From Platanthera guangdongensis (taxonomy: Eukaryota > Streptophyta > Magnoliopsida > Asparagales > Orchidaceae): a DNA stretch of 64,000 bases. This document shows, one piece after another, positions 20,462-31,769 of the stretch (the stretch's first letter is position 1; every line of letters begins with the position of its first letter). Position numbers and translations under genes: made by a program. The stretch is from NCBI GenBank assembly GCA_039583875.1, contig CM077149.1, positions 20,659,194-20,723,193 on the forward strand, read 5' to 3'. A model generated the notes under the pieces. That model was not told the DNA's origin, did no database searches, and saw nothing but the letters and a program-made list of their open reading frames with translations.

Positions 20462-21937
20462 ATCTATGGCAAAGTGTCCCACTTTGCCACAACACCAACA
20501 CTCTTGGATGTTATATCTCCTCTTCTGAACAGTCTTTGAGGAGTGCATGTCGTAACTAGCTGTCTGTTCAGAGGGGAGTGTTATAGTCTTCTTCTTGTTT
20601 CTCTCAGCTGGAGTCTTACTAAAGGTTAGTCTGCTAGTAGAAGTACTTGGCTTACTCTGAGTATCATTAGTAGTAGTCTTCTTTGTAGTTGACATGTTAT
20701 CAATGGCCTTAGTACTAGCCAAGTGAGCCCCATTGACTGACTTACCCTTGGTCTGAGTTATTGCTAGAAGATCCTGAGAATAGGTCACGACCTTCTCCTT
20801 AAGTGTAGAGGCTGAAGCACCAAATACAAATGGTTTTAGATGGTCCATTAGGACTTCTTCATAGGGAGCCTTCTATGCACTCAATCCCATGCCCTATCTT
20901 CTTCCCTTGTAAGGTACATTTGTATTCTTACAAGAAAGATTCCCATTTCTCCAGTGACCATACTTGCAGTCCTAGTCATCCCGGTTGAATGTGAGGATTA
21001 CCTTATGAAAGGTTGACAGAGGCTCAACAGGAGCTTTGCCTTTCCCTTTGGAAAGGTCAACTCTAGAATTCCACTTAGACCCTAAACATCTCTCATCTTT
21101 TTGAGAGGTAAATGAGTCAATCAGTAGCAACACAACTTTGAGATTTTTTAAATCAGCCACAACCCTTTTCTCCTTTAGGAGTTTCTCTTCAAGATCAAAG
21201 ATGATCTTGTTCTTCTGTCTTATAGTCTCCATTTGGATGACTGAGTTGGCCTTTAGTTGGCTGATTTCCTTAGTCTTCTGATCTAGCAGGGTTATTGTAT
21301 CAGCTTGATGGGAAGTAGCTAGATGTAGAAAGATAATCTCCTCAACCTACATCTTGGCCAACTTCTTGCTTCTTTTGAAAGCCTTCAGAAGCGCACCATA
21401 CATGTCAATCAATTGATTGACATCTTCCTCTGATACTGGTCCTTCATCATCACTTGATGTGTATGCATCAGAGTCAGGACTGGTCTTATAGACAGATACT
21501 GAGGATGAGCTAGATTGGGAGTGAACCTAATCTGGACCAGGCTGATCCTGACATGATTCTTCTTCAGTCATGGCCATCAGGCCATAACATCTACAGTCAA
21601 CTTCCTCATCATCATCCACCTCTAAATCACTGTCTGTGTGTGAAAGAGGGGCCCTGATCTTTAACCTTCCATCTGGATAGACATTAACTATACTACAGTC
21701 ACTGAACAATGAGGATAGTGGGCTCTGATTCCTTTCCTGGCCGCAGGATAATCTTCATTATCTATAACAGCTGCCAACAACCCATTGTAGGTCTTTTCTT
21801 CTATATAGGCTTGAAGCTTCATTGAGCTCCACTCCTTATTGTTCACTACTTGACTCACAAGCACAAACCTTTTATCTATCGTTGGAAATCACTCAGACTG
21901 TTAAGTCCTTTTTGAGAAACCTCCCTCTAATATCATT
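20457..21937 (-). pseudogene. gag of element B (broken) with leader and decayed primer site
   Basis: The minus strand carries several gag frames. 21709-21527 holds an acidic segment (DSDLEVDDDEEVDC). 21232-20972 has a coiled coil (NKIIFDLEEKLLKEKRVVAD). 20848-20457 is Lys/Ser/Thr-rich and ends in a CCHC knuckle CWCCGKVGHFAIDC, within a few codons of the insertion point of element A. A decayed primer site, TGATATTAGAG (two changes from TGGTATCAGAG), sits at 21925-21935. The N-terminal gag fold is not recognisable in the remaining 200 bp. Confidence 0.78.
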
Positions 21938-24105
21938 TGAAAGTCTTTGTTTTCAAGGATAGCTAAATAATTTAGAGGGGGGGAGGTGAATAGGTTATTC
22001 GTCTCTTTTGCTATATTTTTAACTTAATTACTTATGTGAGTGATGGATTATGTTAGTTGTGCTTTCAAGGCAATCACACAAACAACACAACAAATTTATA
22101 GTGTTCCCCAAATTATGGGTACATCCACTTTCCCACCCCCTTTCTAACTACTTGTTAGACAAGGAATTTCTCCAATCTCATCTCCTAAGAGCATGCACTA
22201 CAGATCTCTCAGGATCTCTCAGTCTCCTCCAAGTCATACAACTCAGTGATCAACTGATCACCTACCTCAGTCCAGAGGCCCGACAACTCGGGCTAGGAGG
22301 ACAGCCCTACCTCAGATCCACAAAGGATCCTACAACTCAGGCACAAGTGCCATACAACTCAGAGAGAATGACTCTCCTACCTCAAGCTCAAAAGCCTTAC
22401 AGCTCGGATTCACACTTGAATCCTATTTCTCATCCTTTATATATTTAGGCCTACAGCTCAGATCTTTTAAGATCCTACAGGGTGTGAGTGTGTGTGGTTT
22501 TACTATGACGATTGAGAAATTTCTCTGAGCCTTCTTCTTCTTGAGCTAAGATATCCTCAACCCTAACGTCTTCACAACAACAAGAATATTGTGTTGGAAG
22601 CAACTTTGCAGATCTGCTGCTCTGCACCTTGCTGAACTGAACTATAAGCTTAACTCTTTCGTCTACACAGCTCCAGAAATTTATATTCAGGAAATGTTTT
22701 GATGGATCTGTGAAGTAATTATTGCTCGGGCTTTTTACCTTAATAGCTTCTCAAGCTGAGATAAACATAGCCCTGTCTTGCAGATTGCTGAAACTAGATG
22801 ACTCAGCTTCTTCTTCTTATTCAGAAAGAGGACTTTCTGATCTTGTTGTTGAAGATGATTTTATTCTTCAGAGAATAGCCTCTTCAATAACTAACTGTCT
22901 GTGAGTCACATACTAACTTGCTTTTGTTCTTAGATCAACACTTTGAACTGGTTCTCCAAGCTCTGCAATAATGGCAAGCAGGAAGATGAAGTCCAACAGT
23001 AATTTCCCCAAAAGCTACGTCTTCTTCCTCGATCTCTGCCTTTTATTTTTAGCCCATCAACGGCTCTTTGAGCAGTGGTCCACTCATTTGTTGGCTGCTA
23101 CCAGCTTTTGCATTAATGGCTGTACTCAAGGTAAGCAGTGACATTTGTCGCGTACTGTAGCTTTCCTGTAACAAATTCAAATTTGGTTGACTTGTTGACT
23201 TTGCTGACGTCACCATCTGTGAACTTAGCCAAAATCAAGCATCTTTCATATAGACATTGAATGAGTATGCTTAACTCAATGCCAAAACACTTAGACAGAT
23301 ATTCTATCACTAGGCATTTAGTGGGTAAGCTTCACTCAATGCCAAACTACTTGGATAGATTTTCTATCACTTGGCGTTGAGTGAGTAAGCTTCAATCAAC
23401 GCTAAACTACTTAACAGATTTTCTCATGTTACTAGGCATTGAGTGAGCAGCCTTCACTCAACGCATTTGTACTTAGCCAAATTTCTGTGTGAAATCACAG
23501 TCTCTGATTGAATAAGGTTCAGCCAATGCTTTTTTATCATATGGCGTTGAATGAGTAAGCTTCACTCAATGCCTGTGGACTTGGTCAAATATCTACACAG
23601 ATTTTCTGTAGCTTTGACTAACTGAGCTATACTCAACGAATATGAAGTTATTTCGTTGAGTGAATGGACTTCACTCAACGCCTGTGGACTTAGCCACATT
23701 TCTGCCTATTTTTTCTTAGGATTTTACTGCCTTAGCCTGTCTCACAGTTTTTTGTTGTATGACGTTGAGTGAGTAGACTTCACTCAACGCCTCTAGACTT
23801 AGCCACATCTTTAGCTTACCAATTGTTTGGCTTTTTCTATACAAGCTGAACTCAAAACTATTAGCCACCTGGCGTTGAGTGAATAGACTTCACTCAATGA
23901 TTGTGGACTTAGACATTTTTTTGTCTTTCCACTAGATTGCCTAGTCATTACCTGTCAGGGCCACTTGAATCAACCTGTCCAATCAATGCATAGAAGGTAT
24001 CCTGCATATATAGAACTTGTAGGACATGTTAGATTACAACATGTGTATACCATTATCTATAAGGCCTTCTTTAAATCCAAGACATTGGGATCAATGTACC
24101 CAACA
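21938..24105 (-). repeat. 5' LTR of element B
   Basis: About 2168 bp, from TGAAAGTC next to the decayed primer site to GTACCCAACA. It shares the Sirevirus LTR plan with A: a purine-rich AGAGGGGGGG block near the U5 end, the sector GTGTTCCCC...GGGTACATCCACTTTCCCACC, then U3. It carries its own palindrome array (23255-23905). A possible TATA (minus AAATAAAAGG) is at about 23037-23047. It lies inside the LTR of gypsy element D; ORFs through it are spurious. Confidence 0.85.
23255..23905. repeat. palindrome array GCGTTGAGTGA...TCACTCAACGC, element B LTR
   Basis: Eight imperfect dyads whose left arms start at about 23255, 23315, 23375, 23437, 23545, 23654, 23763 and 23873. Spacing is thus about 60, 60, 62, 108, 109, 109 and 110. 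Each is followed by a diverged ...CTTAGCCA... spacer. The arms are better conserved than the spacers. Confidence 0.92.
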
Positions 24106-24565
24106 CCATGATTTTAGCTGATAAGTCAAAGTTAACACTATCGCCTGGCGATATCCACTATTGCTTGTGTGATATTGTCGGTAGCCGCTTTGACCCAAGT
24201 CAACCACCGCTCATCGGCCGCCTTCCGGCCATCCGACACTTGTCGAACAATAAGTGGCAGTATCACCCAACGATACCCACTGTAGCCACTCAGATAGCTC
24301 CACTCAACATTTTGTTGAAAGCATCGAGTGCGTTGAGTCTACTCAATGCTTTGTTGAAGGCGTTGGGTGCGTCGATACTCACTATCGCCACGCGATAGTA
24401 TTCATCGAGTTTACTCAATGCTTTGTTGAAGGCATCGAGTGCGTCGAGTCTACTCAATACTTCGCTGATGGCATTGAGTGCATCGAGTGTTATCGCTAGC
24501 GATACCCACGTTCACCAGGCGATAGCCACCCGAGACCTCTGTTTTCCCATTTTTGGGCCATTACA
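24106..24565 (-). repeat. 3' LTR remnant of element D
   Basis: The end GGCCATTACA (minus TGTAATGGCC) abuts a polypurine tract. The 460-bp piece is full of short repeats: TACTCAATGCTTTGTTGAAGGC blocks, repeated TATCGC/GCGATA dyads such as CCTGGCGATATC, and GCATCGAGTG units. The remainder is displaced by element B. Confidence 0.75.
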
Positions 24566-24579
24566 AACCTCCCCTCCTT
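24566..24579 (-). other. polypurine tract of element D
   Basis: The minus strand reads AAGGAGGGGAGGTT, directly before the TGTAATGG LTR start. Confidence 0.8.
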
Positions 24580-24643
24580 ACAGAAATTTCATCCCGAATT
24601 TTATATATCTGTTGGTAAAAATAACAAAAAATATGTTACAATA

Positions 24644-25252
24644 TTATTTTACAAACAACTCAGGAAACTCATCACGCATGGTTTGCTCACGCTCCCACGT
24701 AAGTTCATCCTGACAACAATTGTCCCAACGGACTTTGACCATCCCGATTGCCTTGTTCCGTAGCTGCTCGATCTCTGTGTCCTTGATACGAATGGGTCTA
24801 ACTTTCACTGTCAGCCCATGATCAACAGGTACTGGATCATCCGCAATAACTTGTGCTGGCTCTTTAACAACTTTCCGCAGTACCGATATGTGAAACACAT
24901 CGTGCAATCCACTTAGCTCCGCCAAAAGAGCTAACCAATAGGCAGCTTCTCAAATCTTCTTAACCATTTCAAAAGGACCAAGATACCTCATACTCAACTT
25001 TTTCAAGCGTCGAATCCTGAACACTCCTTTGAAGGGCTTGATTTTCAGATATACCTAATAGCCCACCTCAAACTCCATGTTTCAGTGCTTGGCATTATAG
25101 TACTTCGTTGGCCTATATTGGGATACCAATAGCTGCTCACGTATCAAGCATATATTTGAATTTGCATCTTCGACCTCCTTATGCTTATATAACTTCGATT
25201 CGCCAGATTCCGCCTAAGCTAAAGGTGTACGACACTTTCTACCGTATAAAGT
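24644..25252 (-). pseudogene. integrase C-terminus of element D
   Basis: 24925-24644 reads ELSGLHDVFHISVLRKVV and VRWDNCCQDELTWERE, the GPY/F-adjacent C-terminus and chromodomain-like tail of gypsy integrase. 25252-24930 is the upstream part with stops, ending at YGRKCRTPL next to the solo LTR. The frame resumes at 26680. Confidence 0.85.
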
Positions 25253-26679
25253 TGTTGGATCCCTAGTTTTTATTTGGGCTAAGTTCACTACTAGGATGTT
25301 TGACCCACCTTGTATAGCCAGGGTCAAGTATGTCAGTTCTAGAGTTTAGACTAGTCTTTATAATCAATCTTCATGGACCAGCCTACAGTGGCCTTCAGGA
25401 GACTCAAGACTTAGAAGAATTCAGAGATCATATTATTAGTTCGAAGTTCTTTGAACTCAGCTCAATGATCATCGATCGCAGATCGATGAACTCAGAGTTC
25501 TTTCTCTGAGTTGAGCTCGACGATATTTGAGCTCAGGTCGACGATTTCTTCCTCAAGACAGATTCTCTGATCGACGAACTTGGATCCCAGAATTAACAAG
25601 ATTTTTCTAGATTGAGGTTCGCTGAGCTTAGGTCGACGAAGATAATTTCTCTGCTCGACAAACTCTGAGTTCAAGTCGACGAAATCTGTCCTAAGGTCGA
25701 CGAATTCTGTCAGTTCAGTATTTCCACCTCTGCATTTCTTTTCCAGATTGACCAAGGCTGATATTGCTCTGAGTAATTAAATGCATATATTCTTATGAAT
25801 ATAGCCGTTCATTGGCAGCATTAATTACTATATTTCACAGAGTAAAAATTCGGCTAAATAACTGGGACAGTTGAGGAATCAAATTAATGCCCTTCTAACC
25901 GTTTGTCCAAGTTTTGACAATTCAACAGTCGATCAAGGAATGAAATTCAAATTCAGAAGATATAGAGAAGAATCATCGACTATTAAAGAGACAAGTAACA
26001 AGATAGAAAAAGTCTGAAGAAATTCATTCTGTCTTCAATCATCAGCAGATCTTCTTCAAAGCTTTCAAGAGACAATCAAAGAGCAATCAGTCTAAAAGCT
26101 TGCTGGAGATCAACAACAAATCTGAAGACCTACACCCTGAGCAAAGCTCCAGTCTTCCTGAACATTTCAACATCTCAGGGGGAGCTTTGACACAAGCAAT
26201 CCACTAAATTCTTCTCTGTTTCTTAGAGAAAGAGAAGACAACATCACCTTCTTAACCTACTGTATAAAGGGTTTATTAACTCCCTTCAAAAGTTTTTGTT
26301 GGTTTTTTGGCACCTGATCAAAAGCCTAAAGGGTTGTTAGATCTCCCTGCAAATAGATCTTGTTGTGACAGGACACCTGAGCAAAAACCTGTAGTGGCAG
26401 TCACCTGATCAAAAAACTGCTTGTGGATTCCTACCAGGGTGGTAGAAGAGTGGATGTACCCAGATTTGGGGAACCACTATAAATTCTTTTGTTGTCTGTG
26501 TGTTCATTCTTCTTTGTTTTGTTGTGTTGTGATTGTGAGATTTAGTCTACTTTCTATTTCATTTTATACTACTAATACTATCACTAATTTCTCTGATAAA
26601 TCACAAAAACAGCGAAACGATTTTTTAAATCACTCTATTTACCCCCTCTAGAGTATATTAGATCTATCCCCTATCTTCA
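25253..26679 (+). mobile_element. solo LTR of a Sirevirus-like copia, plus strand
   Basis: 1427 bp from TGTTGGATCC to ATCTTCA, homologous in layout to the LTRs of A and C read in reverse. Shared landmarks are the LTR start with TTTATTTGGG, palindromes, the GGGGGAGCTTTGACA block near 26177 and CCCCCTCTAGAGTATATTAGATCTA near the end. Flanks AAAGT (25248-25252) and AAAGC (26680-26684) form a 5-bp duplication with one change. Removing the LTR restores the gypsy integrase frame between PPFEA and YGRK. No internal region remains, so it arose by LTR-LTR recombination. Confidence 0.92.
25455..25705. repeat. palindrome array (diverged), solo LTR
   Basis: Half-sites GTCGACGA and GAGCTCGACGAT recur about eight times, but most dyads are imperfect (GAGTTGAGCTCGACGATATT). 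The array lies in U3 as in A and C, and reads as an older relative of theirs. Confidence 0.75.
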
Positions 26680-28463
26680 AAAGCTTCAAAGGGCGGCATC
26701 TGAATGCTAGCTTGATAGTTATTATTATAGGCCAACTCGATCATATAGAGATGGTCCTCACACCTCTTCCTGAAATCTAAGGCGCACATCCAGAGTATAT
26801 CCTCCATTGTCCTGTTGGTCCTCTCGATCTGACTTTTCGTTTGTTAATGAATGGCCGTACTGAACTTAAGTTGAGTACCCAACAACTGGTGGATTAGCCT
26901 CCAATCATTCGAAGTAAAGCGTCCATCTCGGTCACTGATGATGCTCTGGGACACACCGTGCAATAGTACTATATTGTCCACGCACAACTTAGACAACTTT
27001 TCCACTAAATCGTCCTTTTTGTTCGGTATGAAGTGTGATACCTTTATCAATCGATCAACGATCACCCACTTGACTTCATTTTCGGTCTATGATCTTGGCA
27101 GCCCGTGCATGAAATCCATCGAGATATCATCGAACTTCCATACCGAAATTGGTAACGACTTCAAGAAACTGCCAGGCTTCTGACATTATGCTTTTACTAA
27201 GGCAGAAGTCTGACACTTTGTCATGTAAAGAGGTATGCCTTTCGTCAAACCCGGCCACCAAAACATCTTTTTCATGTCCTTATACATCTTTGTGCTCCAT
27301 ATGTGAATTTATTACTTCGTGAAGTGTGCCTCATACATCAACTCCTCCTGTAGTTTACCCACATCCAGAATGCACAAACAAGCATCTTTTCTCAAAAGGC
27401 CGTCTTCCATGGAGAATTGAGAAATTAACCCATCCGCTGCATAGCGTTTTATACTCTCATCGAGTTCCATTGCTCGCTGAACCCTATCTGCATGGTCATA
27501 CTGTACCTCTGTCCAGTTCAGGCATTCATTTGTAGTAGAATTCTTGTCAATACAAAAAATCTATATGGCCTCCAACTCTTGGATCAGACGCTAATCATGC
27601 ACCTGCAACCAACTTGCCCATACCGGAGTCCGTCGACTCAAGGCATCTGCGACCACATTTCCCTTCCCAGGAGTACAGCGTATCTCAAAGGCTTAGTCCC
27701 CGAGGAACTCCATCCACCTTCGTTGTCGCATATTTAGATCCTTTTGATCTATTAAGTACTTAAGGCTCGTATGATCCGTGAAGATGTCAACTTTCACGCT
27801 ATATTAATAATGATGTCACAGCTTAAGTGCAAAAATCACAGCCACCGACTCCAAATCGTGGACTGGATAATTTCACTCATGCACATTCAACTGGCGTGAG
27901 CCATAAGTAATAACCTTTCCGAACTAAGGAAGAACGCAGCCTAAGCCGCTCCCTGAAGCATCACTATAAATCTCATAGCCGTCCATACCACATGGAGAAC
28001 TCAAGATTGGTGACGTGGTCAAATAACTCTTTAACTCCTCAAAAGATTGTGCACACTCAGGCATCTAAATGAACTTTCGATCTTTCCTCATCAGTGTGGT
28101 GAGAGGTAAGGCTATTCGCAAAAAGTTCTCTGCAAAGCGCATGTAGTAGCCCGCAAGTGCAAGGAAACTCATGACATCAGCTACAATAGACAACACAGGT
28201 CACTCCCATATCACAATTATCTTCATCAGATCCATCACAATACCTTCTCCACTAATCATATGGCCAAGAAAAGCCACAAATGACAGTCAAAACTCACACT
28301 TTGAGAACTTGACATAGAGTTTGTTTCTCCTTAGGTGGTGCAAAACCGTCCGCAAATGATTTGCATGATCTTCTTCAGACTGAGAGTATACCAATATGTC
28401 GTCAATAAAGACGATCACAAATAAGTCTAAGTACACTTTAAAGGTTCGATGCATTAAGTCTAT
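26680..28463 (-). pseudogene. integrase core, RNase H and RT finger/palm part of element D
   Basis: Minus-strand pieces: IN core VDRLIKVSHFIPNKKDD and IISDRDGRFTSNDWRL (27065-26844); the zinc-binding region around 27180-27350; an RNase H stretch near 27700-28010 (YSDASGSGL and HDLES-like words broken by stops); and RT with catalytic [18 protein letters not shown] and [11 protein letters not shown] (28475-28287). Numerous stops and frameshifts. The RT resumes beyond element E at 31770. Confidence 0.82.
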
Positions 28464-28769
28464 TGATGAGTCCAAGTTATATACTTATTTTTGGACACAT
28501 CTGGGCCAGTTTTCTCGTTATTGCACTACATTTGAGAGCCATTATTATTCATATTTGTTTCTCTGTCCATTTCATGTTAAGTGCACTTTAGGCCCATTTT
28601 CTATTTGATTTCATAATTATTGTTCTTTTGTCCTTCTTGGTGTTTTTATGTGCCTAGAGAATGTGGTGTGCCCATTCTGGTGGCTTTTCGGGTTTTCCTG
28701 CAGGTCCAAGGGTCGTGTGTGTCACGGGATTGTTCGGAAGTCCCAAAAGGTGCAAGAACACTGCGCATG

Positions 28770-29010
28770 ATCAGTGGATCTATTGCACACGACCACTGGT
28801 CGTGGGCCACCGATCGTGCGTACTATATTCTCCATTTTCCAATTTCTATCTGGGGCAACCGCACGACCAATGGACATAGTGTGCACGACCGTTGGTCATG
28901 CGCCACTGCTCGTGCGCGTTATCCCAGTTTTCTGGAGTCCTGCCACTGCTGATCGCATGATCATTGGATTCAGTGCGCACGACAATGGGTCGTACGCCAC
29001 TAATCATGCA
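28770..29010. repeat. palindrome array GCACGACC...GGTCGTGC, element E 5' LTR
   Basis: Repeated dyads such as CACGACCACTGGTCGTG, GCACGACCGTTGGTCATGCG and GATCGCATGATCATTGGA, alternating with GATCGTGCG half-sites. The array stops about 20 bp before the TATA box. Confidence 0.88.
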
Positions 29011-29029
29011 CATTACTTTTTTCTGCTTT

Positions 29030-29039
29030 CTATAAATAC
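29030..29039 (+). promoter_or_regulatory. LTR TATA box, element E
   Basis: CTATAAATAC on the plus strand, immediately downstream of the palindrome array. The same box is in the second LTR at 30834-30843. Confidence 0.8.
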
Positions 29040-29965
29040 GCAGGTTCCACCCTAATTCCGCATTCAGCACTTCTCTCTGCCATTTTTTGTCTCTGAGGAG
29101 GGTTCCTCCGATCTCCATCACCTTCCACCGTAGAGAGGTGCTCCTGGCAAACTTTCAACGCCAAATCCAAGCTAGAGCTTCCTCTCGGCCTCCTCCTTCA
29201 TCCTTGAGCTTCAAGAAGAGTTTTATCGAGCTTTCTCCATCAAGCTAGGAGAAGTTTGTGCAACTCCACCGGATCATGACACGAAGAAGACGGGTCCATT
29301 AGGAGTGAGTGACAGCCTCCTCTGCCCTGAACGCAGTTGAGGACTGAGCTAGGATGCGGATTGACAACCCGACGAATCCTTCCGTGAACCCTCAGCAAGA
29401 CTTCAGATTTGGTCGATTTCACGCTCTCTTCTTCTTTTGTTGTTGATGGCATAGTTTAATCTCTTCTATTTGATGAAGTGTGTTTAGTTTGTAAAATGTT
29501 TGTATACAATCATGTCTATGTGATTTTGTATTTACGTTATTTGCTTGAGGTGCGCCATTTTCATCCTCCACCATACATTGCCGCACTAGCAATTGCTAGT
29601 GGCGTGCGTAGCGAAGAGGTTCTCACGAACCTCATTCTGCCGTTCGCACCACCGCATCCGCAAGCCTACTCGTCCATCCACCCAGCGATTAGGTTCATAG
29701 CGGCCCGTGTAGTCTTCCATCCCGCCTGACAAAGCATCGCATAGCGGCGTTGCATAGGAGTAGTTTATAATGTTTTACTTTCTCTTTCCACAACAATCAA
29801 AATCTCCCTTCATAAATGCCGACCTAAGGACTTCAATCTCAAGTCCTCCTCAAAATTTACTCCACCTTACCGTGTTCCTTGAGAGATCGATACTTGGGGA
29901 AATTCGCCCATGTTATTATTACTTGACAACGACCGGTACACTTGCCGTAAAACACATCTTATTTT

Positions 29966-29983
29966 TGGCGCCGTTGCCGGGGA
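29966..29983 (+). other. primer binding site (tRNA-Asp), element E
   Basis: TGGCGCCGTTGCCGGGGA is complementary to the 18-nt 3' end of plant tRNA-Asp(GUC), six bases after the LTR. Confidence 0.93.
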
Positions 29984-30212
29984 ACACAGTCGTGTGAGTT
30001 TTTGGAGAGGGAGATATGAGATAGAAGCCCTTTTCCATTTGTACATTGCATGTTTTTTCTTTGCTTTAGTTTTTAGAATTCGTTGTTTATTTTTCTTTGT
30101 TCCTTTTCTAGTTTTAATTTTTCTGCAGCAGACATTCCTTTTATTTTATCTGCTGGTGTGTACTTAATTTTTGCTTAGATTTTTTTGTTGGTGAATTCTT
30201 CCTTGTTGCACC

Positions 30213-30407
30213 ATGTTTTCTTATATGAATATCCGTTGCAGATGTTGCAGGGATTATAGGCATAGTAGTGATGAGTGCTCCATTGAATATTGTGAGCATA
30301 ATTCTTGTGGTTCAGTGTATGGAACACCGTCCTCTTATGGTAATTCATACACCATACCCCAGTCTTGTGGTCGTTTCTCCGTCCATTTCATGTTAAATGC
30401 ACTTTAG
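30213..30407 (+). CDS. truncated ORF with N-terminal CCHC knuckle, element E
   Basis: It begins MFSYMNIRCRCCRDYRH. The spacing C-X2-C-X4-H-X4-C is exact, with the first Cys at residue 9. A Ser/Tyr/Gly-rich segment follows (SSYGNSYTIPQSCG), and after about residue 53 the frame runs into the truncated LTR, so the last residues are not native. A zinc knuckle at the very start of an ORF is unusual, as gag knuckles normally lie near the C-terminus. Possibly the start of a gag-like or accessory ORF lost to the deletion; function unknown. Confidence 0.5.
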   Translation: MFSYMNIRCRCCRDYRHSSDECSIEYCEHNSCGSVYGTPSSYGNSYTIPQSCGRFSVHFMLNAL

Positions 30408-31769
30408 ACCCATTTTTTGTTTGATTTCATAATTATTGTTCTTTTGTCCTTCTTGGTGTTTTTATGTGTCTGGAGAATGTGGTGTGCCCAATCTTGTGGC
30501 TTTTCGGGTTTTCCTGCAAGTCCAAGGGTCGTGTGCGTGTTCCGGGATTGTTCGAAAATCCCAAGCGGTGCAGGAACACTGCGCATGATCAGTGGATCTA
30601 TTGCGCACGACCATTGGTCGTGCGCCACCGATCATGCGCACTATATTCTCCATTTTCCAATTTCTATTTGGGGCAACCGCACGACCACTGGATATAGTGT
30701 GCACGACCGCTGGTCGTGCTCCACTGCTCATGCACGTTTTCCCAGTTTTCTGGAGTTCTACCACTGCTGATCGCATGATCATTGGATTTAGTGCGCACGA
30801 CCACTGATCGTGCGCATTACTTTTTTCTGCTTTCTATAAATACGCAGGTTCCGCCCAAATTCCGCACTCGGTACTTCTCTCCGCCGTTTTTCGTCTCCGA
30901 GGAGGGTTCCGTCGATCTCCATCATATTCCACCGTAGAGAGGTGCTCCCGACAAGCTTTCAATGCCAAATCCAAGCCGGAGCTTCCTCTCGGCCTCCTCC
31001 TTCATCCTTGAGCTTCAAGAAGAGTTTGATCAAGCTTTCTCGATCAAGCTAGGAGAAGTTTATGCGACTCCTCCGGATCGTGAGACGAAGAAGACGGGTC
31101 CATTTGGAGTGAGTGACGGCCTCCTCTACCCCAGATGTAGTTGATGACTGAGCTAGGATGCAGATTGACAACCCGACGAATCCTTCCGTGAACCCTCAGC
31201 AAGACTTTCGATTTGGTCGATTTCGCGCTCTCTTCTCCTTTTTGTTGTTGATGGTGTAGTTTAATCTCTTATATTTGATGAAATGTGTTAGTTTGTAAAA
31301 CGTTTGTATACAATCATGTCTATGTGATTTTGTATTTATGTTATTTGCTTGAGGTGCGCCATTTTCATCCTCCACCACACATTGTCGCACTAGCAATATC
31401 TAGTGGCGTGCGTAGCGAAGAGGTGCTCACGACCCTCATTCCGCCATTTGCACAACCTCATCCGCAAGCCTACTCATCTATCCGCCCAGCGATTCGGTGC
31501 ATAGCGGCCCGTGTAGTCTTCCGTCTCGCCTGGCGAAGCATCGCATAGCGGCATTGCATAGGAGTAGTTTATAGTGTTTTACTTTCTCTTTCCGCAACAA
31601 TCAAACCCCCCACCCCCCTTCGTAAATGCCGACCTAAGGACTTCAATCTCAAGTCCTCCTCAAAATTTACTCCACCTTACCGTGTTCCTTGAGAGATCGA
31701 TACTTGGGAAAATTCACTCATTTTATTATTACTTAACAGCGACCGGTACACTTGTTGTAAACCGCATCA
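30373..31769 (+). repeat. 3' LTR of element E, 5'-truncated
   Basis: Homologous to 28557-29959. The first 93 LTR bases, the polypurine tract and nearly all the internal domain are missing, so a single deletion joined internal sequence to LTR position 94. Palindromes at about 30585-30812, TATA box CTATAAATAC at 30834-30843. Confidence 0.9.

Larger units (their letters stand above)
28464..29959 (+). repeat. 5' LTR of element E
   Basis: 1496 bp. Contains a palindrome array (28770-29010), a TATA box (29030-29039) and a non-coding R-U5. Its last base is T where the other LTR has A. Homology to 30373-31769 is clear throughout, with more differences than between the LTRs of A, so E is older. Confidence 0.9.
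28464..31769 (+). mobile_element. element E: short gypsy-type LTR element with large internal deletion
   Basis: 3306 bp, starting TGATGAGTCC and ending CGCATCA, flanked by perfect TCTAT duplications (28459-28463 and 31770-31774). Structure on the plus strand: LTR, tRNA-Asp primer site, about 390 bp of internal sequence with a small CCHC ORF, then an LTR lacking its first 93 bases. The primer-site type is that of Athila/Tat gypsy elements (established knowledge); lineage is inference. Excision restores the D reverse transcriptase frame at [11 protein letters not shown]. Confidence 0.92.

Noticed and set aside
22100..22450. Independent gene in the B LTR (132-codon ORF)
   Set aside because: Overlaps the conserved Sirevirus LTR sector shared with A and C, where the frame is not kept.
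23255..23905. CRISPR-like regularly spaced palindromic repeats
   Set aside because: Plant nuclear DNA inside an LTR; spacers are diverged copies of each other rather than unique inserts, and there are no cas genes.
28620..28952. Overlapping plus-strand ORFs in the E LTR palindromes
   Set aside because: Three frames open at once over the repeats; upstream of the TATA box, so not transcribed from this LTR.
29160..29440. Possible host exon in R-U5 of E
   Set aside because: The same sequence is present in the second LTR (30960-31220) and shows no splice or domain evidence.
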